64,000 nt of DNA from Chamaelirium japonicum (Eukaryota; Streptophyta; Magnoliopsida; Liliales; Melanthiaceae), in contig OX393557.1 in assembly GCA_947650365.1 (NCBI GenBank), positions 54,288,972 to 54,352,971 of the forward strand, given 5' to 3'. Below, piece after piece: positions 1 through 10,269 of the stretch (position 1 is its first letter; each line of letters begins with the position of its first letter). Both the position numbers and the translations under genes were made by a program. Under the pieces are notes generated by a model that did no database searches, was not told where the DNA came from, and worked only from the letters and a program-made list of their open reading frames with translations.

Positions 1-891
1 TGTACGTTCTCGTGCATGCCACCTTATGTGCTCAGCAGTCTTCGATGACATAAACAACCTCTGAAGCCTGTCCCTGAGCGGGAAGTATAGGAGAACCTTT
101 GCAGATACATTTTTCTTCCTTCGACTGGTACTAGACTCGGCATCCGTCTCTTTATATCTCGTTGCTCCGCATATGTGGCATGACCGCGCATGTTCGTACT
201 CTTTCCGGTACAACATACAATCGTTCACGCATGCATCAATTTTCTCATAACCCAGACCGAGATCTTTAATTGTCTTCTTCGCCTCGTAGAATGATTTCGG
301 TACTGTCTCACCCATAGGAAAAGCCTCTTTCAGCAACTCTACCAACATATTAAATGACTTATTACTCCAACCATTGAGGCACTTCAAATGAAGAAGCTTT
401 ACAGTGAAAGAGAGTTTTGAAAACTTCTCACACCCCGGGTATAGAGGTTGTTCGGCATCTTTAAGCAATCTGTAGAACTTGTCCGCTTCGATATTGGGCT
501 GATCACCTGATGGTGTTTCCGTGCCTATTCCACCTTGCAAATCATGTATCATACCCTGCATGTCATCGTCATCGTCTGTATTAATATTATCATCAGCGAT
601 CACTGTGTTTGAAGTTTCACCGTGAGCTGCCATGGGGACTGCATCTAGCTCCTCACCGTGCGAGAACCAACGGGTATAGGTAACGTCAATGCCACGCATT
701 ACCAGATCAACCTCACATTCCTCTCGAACCTTCCTAATCACCCTTCCGCAGTCTATACAGGGACACACAATTTTTCCATCAAGCGGTGCAAGACGCTCAA
801 ATGCAAAATCCAGAAATTTCCTGACTCCTTCTCTGTACTCTTGGCTCATGCGATTCGAATTACGCATCCAACTCTTATCGATCGAAGACAT
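1..891 (-). CDS. TNP2-like CACTA transposase, N-terminal part (partial)
   Basis: An open frame begins at the ATG complementary to 889-891 and continues off the window without a stop, giving 297 codons. It corresponds base for base, without indels, to 31721-32611 of the intact transposase, and the parts I compared differ by very few substitutions. It contains the transposase-associated N-terminal domain with the CPCIDC cysteine cluster (about residues 43-48), an acidic aspartate run (about 105-110), a CHIC motif (about 238-241) and the start of the Transposase_21 domain. In CACTA elements this protein binds the ends and catalyses excision and insertion in the nucleus. The start was chosen by identity with the other copy. 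Whether this copy is intact further left cannot be seen. Confidence 0.85.
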   Translation of the reverse strand, partial: MSSIDKSWMRNSNRMSQEYREGVRKFLDFAFERLAPLDGKIVCPCIDCGRVIRKVREECEVDLVMRGIDVTYTRWFSHGEELDAVPMAAHGETSNTVIADDNINTDDDDDMQGMIHDLQGGIGTETPSGDQPNIEADKFYRLLKDAEQPLYPGCEKFSKLSFTVKLLHLKCLNGWSNKSFNMLVELLKEAFPMGETVPKSFYEAKKTIKDLGLGYEKIDACVNDCMLYRKEYEHARSCHICGATRYKETDAESSTSRRKKNVSAKVLLYFPLRDRLQRLFMSSKTAEHIRWHARERT

Positions 892-2290
892 CTTCGTCTA
901 TCTGGCTATACAACACCTGACATATAATTTCAAACAATGTTATAAGACTCCGCACAATTTCGGTTTCGGTTCCCGGGTATGGAACACCGAACCAAAACTT
1001 CTACAGGCCATCCACATCCCTAATGGATGAGTGTATTATGATGAGTAGACTAGTCACATAGTAAACCTAGGGTTGCTGGCCAGCATTTGAACTGCTGATA
1101 GTTCGAATGCTAGGCATAGCACCAAAGTTATGCGACAGTAAGTCAACAAGTCAGGGAGCCTCATCAAGTAAACACTTGGGGTCTGACGGTTCTCTCTGTC
1201 GCTCGAGTAGATTTATGGCTTTAGCATACCTCATATCACACCGAACCGACAAAAACCGACTATTTCGGTTTCGGTTTCGGTTTCGATTTCGGTTTTGATT
1301 TTTCGTAAACCGAAAAAAATATAACCGACAAAACCCTCACCGAAACCGACCGACAAAACCGACGCTCACCCTAGTCTAAAAACTACATTTTGCCCCCCAT
1401 TCCCCCATTCAATTCAGTTTTGATAGGATAAAATTCAATGTTTTAAAACACGAAAACTCGACTCGACTCGAAACCTTAATGAGTCGAGTACACACGACAA
1501 CTCGGCTAAAACCCGACAAACTCGAGTCGGATCGAAACTCAACCGAGTCAGATCGAAACTCGAGTTTTGGACCGAGTCGGATCGAAACTCAGCCGAGTCG
1601 AGTCGACTCGGCCGAGTTTCGAGTCGACTCGGCGAATAACGTGACACCACTTTACGGCACTAATTAATCTGTCACATGGCTGTTAGAGCACTAGTGTGTT
1701 AAATACTTCTGATAAACCACTATTCAATTAAAAAATTAATAATATTTTGAACAAAAAAATCCCTAATATTTACCACCATGGTAGATACGTACTTCAAGCC
1801 AAATGAAACATTTATTACATAATTCTAAAATACTTGACAAAGTACTTATCAAAATATTTAGCCCTTAACAAATGGAGCCATAAGAATTAGAGAAATGCTA
1901 TTCAGCCTTAAGGTTTTTCCTATTCCGCCAGCATGATTAACTTGACAGCATACAATTGGTGGCTGAAACCTACTAGTGACATTTAAATCTTTTACACCAC
2001 CAGTTGCACGCTGTCACGTCAATTGGGTTGAGCGGAATCGGAAAAAACCTTCGGGCTGAGTGTGGGCGGTCTATTAGTGTGGGCATGTGGCGCCTCTTGG
2101 AGGTCCGGCGATGACCTCCCCACTTCAATCTACCAAAAAACAAAATAAATAAAAAGGTTTACCCGATTTGGTAATTAACGTTGATGCTAGGGTCACTGTC
2201 TATAATTGCTTGAAGTCGGGACTATGTCTGACTGACATGCGACAGGTTAATATATATATTACCACAAATTAACCGAAGGGGGAAAGGGAG
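892..2290. other. CACTA leader region with low-complexity blocks, no gene seen
   Basis: Between the transposase start and the purine-rich 5' block. From about 984 it no longer resembles the leader of the other CACTA copy, so it may hold older insertions. About 1230-1370 is a run of CGGTTT/ACCGAA motifs, and about 1440-1640 is built from repeated CGAGTCGACTCG-like words, many of them palindromic. 1661-2290 shows nothing I recognise. Confidence 0.5.
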
Positions 2291-2463
2291 GAGGAGGAGG
2301 AGCTCACCAGCGATGGTCGGCAGGCCTCGAGAAGGAGGAGGAGCACTGGTGTCGCAGTCGGTGGCGCGAGAAAGCGGAGGGGTGGCCGGAGGTGCAAGGG
2401 AGGTGATGGGTGGCCGGCCGGAGGTGCAAGGGATCGAGAGAGAGAGAGACAGGTGAGGGGAGG

Positions 2464-2500
<37 letters not shown>

Positions 2501-2755
2501 AGGCTAGGGAGGCCGGGGAGGGGGGGAGGAGGCCGGGGGAGAGAGAGAGAGGGCCGGGAGGCCGGGGAGGGGCGGAGGTCGGGAGGGGGATGGGTGGCCG
2601 GGAGGGGGATGGGTGGCCGGAGGGGATCTCGGGGCTGCCGGAGGGGGACGGGGTCGCCGGGGGGTCGGGTCGGTGAGAGAGAGAGAGAGATTGAGAGAGG
2701 GGCGCGCGCCGGAGAGATCGAAACAGAAGAATCAAAGAAGACCTCGACTGTTTGG
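2291..2755. repeat. Purine-rich (GA)n/GGAGG tract in CACTA 5' region
   Basis: A nearly pure GA/GGAGG/GGCCGG stretch with (GA)n runs at about 2433-2500 and 2675-2695. The other CACTA copy has the complementary CT/CTCCTC-rich stretch at about 29930-30185, so this is a family feature, probably 5' leader or promoter sequence. Long open frames here on both strands are compositional. Confidence 0.7.
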
Positions 2756-3540
2756 TTATATAACAGGGTTTTTGCCGACGGACATTTTAGCTTCCGTCGG
2801 TAAAACTAATTTTTTTACCGACGGTAAATAACAATCCGTCGGTAAAACTCCACGACAAAAATTCAAGTTCAATTTTTTCCAGAGGCTCGGTTTGGCACCC
2901 TGAGTTTCGTCGGGACATTTTACCGACGGAAATTTAATTACCGTCGGTATTGTACCGACGGATATATAAATTCCGTCGGTATAATCCCGACGAAAGCACA
3001 AGTTCAATTTTTACCAGAGGCTCGGTTTGGCACCCTGAGTTTCGTCGGGACATTTTACCGACGGAAACTAAATTACCGTCGGTATTGTGCCGACGGACAT
3101 ATAAATACCGTCGGTATAATTAGTTATACCGACGGAACTTTAACGCCCGTCGGTAAATAGCACGACGAAACTCAACCTCCTATTTTTTTTCCAGAGGCTC
3201 GGTTTTTACACTGAGTTTCGTCGGGACACTTTTACCGACGGACATTTTATTACCGTCGGTATATTGCCGACGGAGATATTATGGCTGTCGGTAACATTGG
3301 TTATACCGACGGACATACAATTACCGTCGGTAAAATATCACGACGATGACATTTTGCCGACGGTTTATATGTAACCGTCGGTAATAATTATATTACCGAC
3401 GGTAAATATGTATACCGTCGGTATAAATATGCAAAGAAAATTAAAAAAATTGAAGTTATAATACCGACGGATATTATTGTAACCGTCGGTAAAAAGTGTA
3501 TTATTACCGACGGTGATAATAATGTCCGTCGGTAAAGACC
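2756..3540. repeat. CACTA subterminal repeat array (CCGACGG/CCGTCGG pairs)
   Basis: Dozens of copies of TTACCGACGG and its complement CCGTCGGTAA alternate about every 12-20 bases, so each pair is a short inverted repeat. Superimposed are three copies of a longer block containing CAGAGGCTCGGTTT and GAGTTTCGTCGGGAC (near 2880, 3015 and 3195). In En/Spm elements subterminal motifs of this kind are bound by the element's DNA-binding protein. The same array is present at 29105-29875 in the complete element. Confidence 0.88.
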
Positions 3541-3555
3541 CTATTTCTTGTAGTG

Positions 3556-4138
3556 TGATCTTTGAGGCTATTAAGCGATTTGAAGACCTGCAGAACCGAA
3601 TCGAACCAAACTGAACTTTTTCGGTTTGGTTTGGTTCGGTTTTTACCAAGGAATGGTTTGGTTTGGTTCCATTTCTTAGAGAACTGATCAACTCCGGTTC
3701 GGTTTCAAATCTATAAAAAAATCGAACCAACCCGAACCATGAACAACCCTACCCATAACCGTTGGGATTTATCTTCCTTTTTTGAGGAAAAACAATATTT
3801 ATTCCCTTCCTTTTTTCGTAGCGGCGATTATGGGATAGATATGGCTCAATCTTTTGAGATATGAGTCATCTTTGTACATTCAAATTGATAACGACACGAC
3901 TTTTAATTTTGCCCGTCGGATTGAGGGATCGACGTGAATCCACGGTCGCGTAGACGTCAAGGTTACCTCCCCCGCGCATGGTGGTTGTTTCCCTTTTTTT
4001 TTTTTATTTCCCCCTTTGGCCGGCCACACCTCCCCAAGGGGGGAGGGGTTCGGTTTTCAAAAGAGGGGGCCGGTGGGCCACAATTTCGGGTGCGTCCACC
4101 GGGCCCCCTTTTGGCTTCGGGTGGTGGGCCCGATGGGC
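3556..4138. repeat. Segment duplicated at 19617-20197; begins inside a hAT-like element
   Basis: Starts right after the CACTA end with TGATCTTTGAGGCTATTAAG and runs, with few differences, parallel to 19617-20197. The first part (to about 3753) is the right-hand half of the hAT-like element seen whole at 19037-19813. The remainder is an AT-rich stretch followed by a G/C-rich one (FSEI-like GGCCGGCC near 4020). The copia LTR at 4139 interrupts it. The left half of the hAT element must lie beyond the CACTA element, outside the window. Confidence 0.85.
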
Positions 4139-6113
4139 TGTTGGAATTGGATCCGCTTATCAGAGTCGCAGCGGAAGCAAAACAAAGATCCAAAGATCAT
4201 ACGGTGTATGTTTCATTACAATTAATTCTACAAAACAATCTACATGCAAATCTATGATCTTAGCATATGTGCGGACACCCTAGAGGCATACTACGATCTA
4301 CGGAAAACATGCATGCATCTAGTTAGGTGTTTAGAATCATCATACCTTGTGGATCTATGATTCAGAGAGAACGGAACGATGAAGAATCGCACTTGAATCG
4401 CAAGGGAAGCTGTCAGATAGCACCTTGTCCTTTGCGAATTGAGGAATCCTCGAAGTCCTACCTCTGAGTGCAAGGACTACGAGCCGACGGAGGAATTCGT
4501 TGCGAAAACGATGGCGAGCCGCGAGATCTCCTCCTCCTCTTTCTCTCTTCTTCCTTCTTCTTCCTTCCTCCTTCTTCTTCCTTCTTCTTCCTCTTTCTTC
4601 CTTGGCTGAAACCTCAGAAAGGGAGAGGGGGTCGGGTTTTAGGAGACGGGGAGAGCATATGGCCGACCCCTCCTTCTCTAATCCTCTTATAGGGCCGGCC
4701 TCCTAGTGCTACAAGCAAGCTAGGGCCGGCCCTAGATGGATAGGGATGAGAGGGGGGGGGGGGGTTTCAGGGTTTTCAAGTGACTATCGTGAAGCCTGGA
4801 TGAAAACGCCCTTCACGAAAAGTAAAAAATTGAAAGAGAGATTGAGTGAGGTGCGCTACTCGGAATCGAGTTCCGTCAGTGCCTATGAGTTCCTGGAATT
4901 ATTCCGCTCATTCTAAGATACATATTTAATATGTTCTAAGCCATATTTTTGTATTTACCAAAATACCCCTATGGCCTAACACATGTGAATTAGGTTCTCT
5001 AGCTCCGAGCTTGCGCTCTATCGCGCTACTTCGCATTCAACGTATCCAAATAGGTCGAGGAACAATTCCTATATGCAACGACAGGGTGGAACCTTCAGGG
5101 TTCGGGATCTCTAGCTTCAATCGAATCCCTGATTAACTGTTCCGGTGACACACCGAAAGTTCCGTTAATCAGCCCTAATTCGATTAACCCGCGTAGGCAC
5201 CCAGAGTGCGACGCGAGTTGAACTCTAGTGATCCTAAACTTATATTACTCACTCGTAATCCTGTTCTCTACTATACTCTGATAATCCTTAGTCCCTCCTA
5301 TTACTGGTGCCATGATACGACTCGGGCGGTAGGGAGCACCGTCGGATCCCGATCGATTATCTGACTATGAATTGATGTCTTGTCATCTATAACACCACAC
5401 ACCTTCCGGTGCTATGCCTAGCATCCGGAACATCGTCAGTCATACTGAAAACCACCAGGCCTGGGTTAATTGTATGGACAGATTGACTCATCAAAACGGA
5501 CCCATCCAATACTGGACGTCGGATAACATGTAGGGATTACATGTCACTCAAGTGCTAGCCGGGTAACCCAATGTACCATGGTATTGGACTATAGAAGGTC
5601 CGCACACGTTGGCACATCAAAGCACCACACAACTGGTTGGCCCAGTGTACATGGTCCCTCAAGGTTAAGGATAGATTATCTATAGTACTAAGATGATTCA
5701 TGCACTAGTGTCTGAATCACTGAACTGTGCACCGTCTTGGTTCCTGTTCAACACGATCATCGTGCTTGGTCAGGTGAATGGGAATCCCACGTTCCCTTAG
5801 TGGAGACTTCACCGCATCCTCTACCTGCCAACAACTTGTTCTCGGTGAAGCGACCGACATCACCTGAGCAGTGAACTAGTTCTAGGTCTACACATAACTG
5901 GTCCATTGGGTCTCCCAAGCATGGATCCACCATGCACCTCAGTGGCCTACTGTGTTCCCTATGGTCCTTTATTATATGTGTATTAACATATACCAAAGTA
6001 GTATTCTAATTAAAGTAATAACCAAAGTCATCTTTATTAATGTTAATACAGAAAATCCATGCTCAGGACACACGAGCTACAACAATCTTCCCCGCTATAC
6101 ACGAGCTACAACA
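4139..6113 (-). mobile_element. Copia LTR, minus strand
   Basis: On the minus strand it begins TGTTGTAGCTCGTG (6113 downward) and ends CCAATTCCAACA (4150-4139), giving TGTTG...CAACA ends. It is homologous throughout to the LTRs of the plus-strand element at 8313-10255 and 16075-18086. It is the 3' LTR, because it follows the polypurine tract and the RNase H coding remnant. An oddity is a duplication of the LTR start: GATTGTTGTAGCTCGTG occurs twice, about 30 bases apart (near 6074-6090 and 6100-6116). The matching 5' LTR is absent from the window, so the target duplication cannot be checked. Confidence 0.88.
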
Positions 6114-6115
6114 AT

Positions 6116-6126
6116 CTCCCACTTGG
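6116..6126 (-). other. Polypurine tract of minus-strand copia element
   Basis: CAAGTGGGAGA on the minus strand lies immediately upstream of the LTR start. This is the usual copia-type primer site for plus-strand DNA synthesis. The plus-strand relative at 8313-18086 has lost this segment. Confidence 0.75.
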
Positions 6127-7178
6127 CCTAGCGGGGAACAACAGTCTTAACTCCCATGGCATCCACGTGCTTCTCAAAAGCCTTGGTCGGTAACGCCTTT
6201 ATGAAAGGGTTCGCCATGTTATCTACAGACGCCACCTGAGTCACTGCAACCTCCCCTCGCTTCTGTAAGTCTCAGATAATGTAGTATTTTCGCTCGATAT
6301 GCTTGCTCTTCTGGTGATATCTTGGCTCCTTGGATTGTGCTACCGCTCCACTATTATCACAGTAAAGAACAATAGGATCTTGAGCTACCGGTACGCATCC
6401 TAAGTCCGTGAGGAACTTCTTGAGTTACACCACCTCCTTGGCTACTTCGCACGCTGCAACGTACTCAGCCTCTGTCGTCGAATCCGCGATGCATGCCTGC
6501 TTCATGCTCCTCCAACTAACAGCTCCTCCTCCTAATGAAAACACAAACCCTAACGTCGATCTCCTGGATTCCAGATCTGATGCAAAATCAAAATCTGTAT
6601 ACCCAATCGGCATAAGTTCCTGTGAAGAGTAAACTAACTCATAATCTCTCGTCCTATGAAGATACTTGAGTATACTTTTTACAGTAGTCTAGTGCATTGG
6701 ACCCGGATTTGACTGATACCTGCCCATCATGCCTACTGCATAGCATATATCTGGTCTCGTGCACTGCATAGCATACATCAGACTCCCTACAGCCGAAGCA
6801 TAAGATATCTTTTGTATCTCTGCCCTCTCCTTAGGAGTCTTAGGACCCTGATCCTTGGACAATTTCATTCCATGTCTGAATGGAACCAGTCCCTTCTTGG
6901 AGTTGTGCATACTGAATCTGACCAAGATAGTATCTACGTAGGCTGACTGTGACAGCGAGAGAGTCTTGTTCTGGCGATCTCGAGCTACCTTGATCCCCAG
7001 AACATAACTCATTTCACCCAGGTCTTTTATGTCAAATTGAGAGGAAAACCATACCTTCACTGTAGACAATGTTCCAATATCGTTTCTAATGAGTAGGATA
7101 TCGTCCACGTAAAGTACCAGAAAAACTACTGTAGTCTTATCGCTCCTTTTAGAAACACATGGTTCATCCACGTTCTGT
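6127..7178 (-). pseudogene. Copia RT/RNase H remnant, truncated
   Basis: On the minus strand this encodes the C-terminal part of a copia polyprotein: the RT segment with the YVDDILL catalytic motif, a stretch with VGSLMYAMQCTRPDICYAVG, then RNase H with STTEAEYVAACEVAKEVV. Stops interrupt it near 6690 (after a GPMH stretch, consistent with TGG to TAG) and near 6425. The frame is otherwise close to 15090-16070 of the plus-strand element. At about 7178 homology ends abruptly in the RT domain and the sequence changes to a GTAGCGGCACACGG repeat, so gag, protease, integrase and the 5' LTR are missing. Not functional. Confidence 0.88.
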
Positions 7179-7186
7179 AGCGGCAC

Positions 7187-7876
7187 ACGGTTTTAAAACG
7201 CATCATCTATGTTTGTTAGGGGAAGTTTTATAAGTAGATTAGGATCTCTTTCTTTCTAGGTGCTAAAAAAAATCGCTAATGAAGAAATTGCTTCAATCTT
7301 ATACACATCATCTTCGCTTGCATTAGGATCCAATGAAGAAAATACTTTAATCTTTTACATGACATCTTTGCCTACATTCTTGTACTGGCCGGCGGGGAAG
7401 GTGCATACTGGCCGGCAAGGAAAGAGACGGCAGGGTGATCCTTCAATCTGCTACGCAAAAGGAAATATACTATTAAAAGATACATGGGGGCATCAACTCG
7501 GACAAATCAGTGTTGTTTCTGAGTTTGTCCTCTGATGTCCTAATAGCCGGAAAATTATCAGCACATCCTTCGCACCATACAACCATGGGGCTCATTGCCC
7601 CAAGAGTCTATCACCACATTCCGAGTACTGGAGGCCACAACCGCCATGTGCTGGGGCCGGCTACACCCTCTCTTGAATTACAATGACCCCGCTGTTGTAT
7701 GGTACGCAGATTCATTGGGGTTTGTCCTCTTGTGTGTTCCGTTTATGTTCAAATAGCATTGCAGGGGTCGTATGCCAACGCTTATAAATAGCCATCAGAG
7801 GACTCCGCTCTTTCCAAACAATATCTCTCTCTCTCTCTCTCTAAATCTCTTTCTATGCCTGTTGGGTTGTGAGAGC
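7187..7876 (+). promoter_or_regulatory. Upstream region of MiAMP1-like copy 1
   Basis: 7187-7215 (GCGGCACACGGTTTTAAAACGC) resembles the right flank of the 5S-derived repeat near 26070. From about 7260 the sequence matches the modules at 26510-26830 and 27213-27480 (GTACTGGCCGGCGGGGA, GAGACGGCAGGGTGATCC). From about 7680 to 7876 it matches the proximal upstream region of the intact gene at 28440-28668. A consensus-like TATA box, TATAAATA, is at 7783-7790, about 94 bases before the ATG, followed by a CT-rich leader (7825-7850). Confidence 0.7.
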
Positions 7877-7981
7877 ATGGCCAACTAAGGTGTGGTAATG
7901 GTGGTGCTGGTGATGACACTGATGATCATTGTGCAGAGTGAGGGCCAGGTCACCGGTTCTTACTGGTGGTCGACTACTGGC
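7877..7981 (+). pseudogene. MiAMP1-like secreted protein, copy 1, truncated pseudogene
   Basis: The start ATGGCCAAC is followed by TAA at the fourth codon, where the intact paralogue has CAA (28669 copy). Reading past it, the signal-peptide region and the YWWST motif are recognisable. Homology stops after TGGTGGTCGACTACTGGC, before any of the six cysteines is reached. The sequence then joins a minus-strand LINE remnant at 7984, so the 3' two thirds were lost. It is the left-most member of a three-copy series on the plus strand (7.9, 28.7 and 57.3 kb). It is clearly non-functional. Confidence 0.85.
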
Positions 7982-7983
7982 AC

Positions 7984-8312
7984 TAGAGTTGAAAGCACAC
8001 CATGAGGACGTGTAGGTCAACTAACACTAGAGTTGAAAGAACTTCAGGGATAATACCATCCCAATACCTTCCAACCCATGAACTCTCGCCTCTTGCGCCA
8101 ACCACTAGTGTGTCACTCCATTCGCAGTTTAGAAAACCCAGTGAATCGCTACTTCTGACATGCCGGTCCAACGTTGCTGACAATCCTGGATTAGGGAACC
8201 AATTTCTGTTGTACACCATTTTCCAAACAAAACGGCATCCCGAGACTTCACAACATCAATTAAAACCACCACTCTTTGGAGGGCCGTTTTATCCAGTTTT
8301 GCTAGGGCCTCT
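7984..8312 (-). pseudogene. LINE RNase H C-terminal remnant (3' piece of a split LINE)
   Basis: Read on the minus strand, frames with stops give LIDVVKSRDAVLFGK and, after a gap, VAIHWVF-TANG and HWLAQEARV. These align with the RNase H domain of the LINE at 43459-46270 (ILTDSTQARDALILGK, VNIQWVSRTANS, HWLAQEARV). The LINE continues at 18092 on the other side of the copia element, whose target duplication CCTCT marks the split. A 15-base word CACTAGAGTTGAAAG is duplicated at 7981 and 8027. Decayed and non-functional. Confidence 0.75.
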
Positions 8313-10255
8313 TGTTGTAGCTCGTGTGTCCTTAGCGTGGATTTTCTATATTAACATTAATAAAGAAGCCTTGGGTTATTGCTTTAATTAGAATACTACT
8401 ATGGTATATGTTAATACACATATAATAAAAGGATCCTAGGGTACACAGTAGGCCACTGAGGTGCATGGTGGATCCATGCTTGGGAGACCCAGTGGACCAG
8501 TTATGTGTAGATCTAGAACTAGTTCACAGCTTAGGTGATGCTGGTCGCTTCACCGAGAATAAGCTGTTGGCAGGTAGAGGATGTGGTGAAGTCTCCACCA
8601 CGGGAACGCGGGATTCCCATTCACCTAACCAAGCACGATGATCGTGTTGAACAAGAACCAAGAAGGTGCACAGTTCAGTGATTCAGACACTGGTGTATAA
8701 ACCGTCTTACTACTATCTGTCCTTAACCCTGAGGGACCATGTGCACTGGGCCAACCAGTTGTGTGGTGCTTTGATGTGCCAACATGTGTGGACCTTCCAT
8801 AGTCCAATACCACGGTACGTTGGGTTACCCGGCTAGCGCTTGAGTGACATGTAATCCCTACAGGTTATCCGACGTCAAGTGTTGGATGAATGCGTTTTGA
8901 TGAGTCAATCTATCCACACAGTTAACCCAGGCCTGGTGGTTGTCAGTATGAATGACGATGTTCCGGGTGCTAGGCATAACACCAGAAGGTGTGTGGTGTT
9001 ATAGATGACAAGTCATCAATTCCTAGTCAGATGATCGATCGGGATCTGACGGTGCTCCCCACCGCCCGAGTCATATCATGGCACTAGTAATATGAGGGAC
9101 TAAGGATTATCGGAGTATAGTAGAGAACAGGGTTACGAGGGAGTAGTATAAGTTTAGGATCACTAGAGTTCAACTCGCGTCGCACTCTGGGTGGATACGT
9201 GGGTTAATCGGATTAGGACCGATTAACGGAACTTTCGGTATATCACAGGAACAGTTAATCAGGGATCCGGTTGGAGCTAGAGATCCCGAACCCTGAAGGT
9301 TCCACCTTGTCGTTGCGCATAGGAATTGTTCCCTGACCTGGTTGGATATGTTGGATGCGAAGTAGCGCGATGGAGCGCACGCTCGGAGCCTAAGAACCTA
9401 ATTCACATGTGTTAGGGGCCGTAGGGATATTTTGGTAAATATTGAAATATGACTCAGAACATATTGAATATGGATCTTAGAATGAGCGGAATAATTCTAG
9501 GAGCTCATAGACACTGATGGAACTCGATTCCGAGTAGCGCACCTCACTCAGTCTCTTTCAGTTTTTCACTTTTTGTGAAGGGCGTTTTCGTCCAGGCTTC
9601 ACGATAGACATTGAAAACCCTAAAATCCGACCCCCCCTCATCCTAATCTAATTAGGGCCAGCTCTAGCTTGCCCTTGGCACTAGGAGACCGGCCCTATAT
9701 GTATAGAGGAGGGGGAGGGGCCGGCCTTTAGTGCCTCCCCTCTCTAAAATCTGAACCTCTCCCTCTCCCCCTCTCTTTGTGGTTTCGGCCAAGGAAGAAA
9801 GAGAAAGAAGAAGGAAGAAGAAGGAGGAAGGAAGGAGAAGAAAGAAGAGAGAAAGGGGAGGAGGAGATCTCGTGGCTCGTCATCGTCTTCACAACGAATT
9901 CCTCCGTCGGCTCGTAATCCTTGCACTCAGAGACGGGATTTCGAGGATTCCTCAATTTGCAAAGGACAAGGTGCTATCCGACAGCTTCCCTTGCGATTCA
10001 CGTGCGGTTCTTCATCATTCCATTTTCTCCAGATCATAGATACACAAGGCATGATTATTCTAAACACCTAACTAGATGCATGCATGTCTTCCGTAGATCG
10101 TAGTATGCCTCTAGGGTGTCCGCACATATGCTAAGATCATAGATTTACATGTAGATTGTTTTGTAAAATTAATTATAATGAAACATACACCGTATGATCT
10201 TCGGATCTATCTTTTGCTTCCGCTGCGACTCTGATAAGCGGATCCAATTCCAACA
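8313..10255 (+). repeat. 5' LTR of plus-strand copia element
   Basis: 1,943 bases with TGTTG...CAACA ends. It is homologous to 16075-18086 and, inverted, to 4139-6113. A purine-rich GAAGAAGG block at about 9790-9870 and a conserved 3' end GCGGATCCAATTCCAACA are shared by all three LTRs. It carries one copy of the roughly 125-base unit that is doubled in the 3' LTR. Confidence 0.93.
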
Positions 10256-10257
10256 CT

Positions 10258-10269
10258 TGGTATCAGAGC
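10258..10269 (+). other. Primer binding site (initiator Met-tRNA type)
   Basis: TGGTATCAGAGC lies two bases after the 5' LTR. This is the standard plant copia site complementary to the 3' end of initiator methionine tRNA, used to prime minus-strand DNA synthesis. Confidence 0.92.

Larger units (their letters stand above)
1..3555 (-). mobile_element. CACTA (En/Spm) transposon, 5' part, runs off left edge
   Basis: The right boundary ends in CTATTTCTTGTAGTG (3541-3555), the reverse complement of the CACTACAAGAAATAG terminus of the complete element at 29086. Inward lie subterminal CCGACGG/CCGTCGG repeats (about 2760-3540), a purine-rich block (about 2290-2750), a leader, and the start of a TNP2-like transposase gene (1-891, minus strand). 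Bases 1 to about 983 match the reverse complement of about 31629-32611 almost exactly, while about 984-2290 does not match the corresponding part of the other element. The probable 3-bp target duplication is TGA at 3556-3558; its partner is outside the window. This is a second copy of the same family in inverted orientation. Confidence 0.9.

Noticed and set aside
2304-2803. Overlapping Pro/Ser-rich and Gly/Arg/Glu-rich frames
   Set aside because: Opposite strands of a purine-rich tract in the CACTA leader; composition only.
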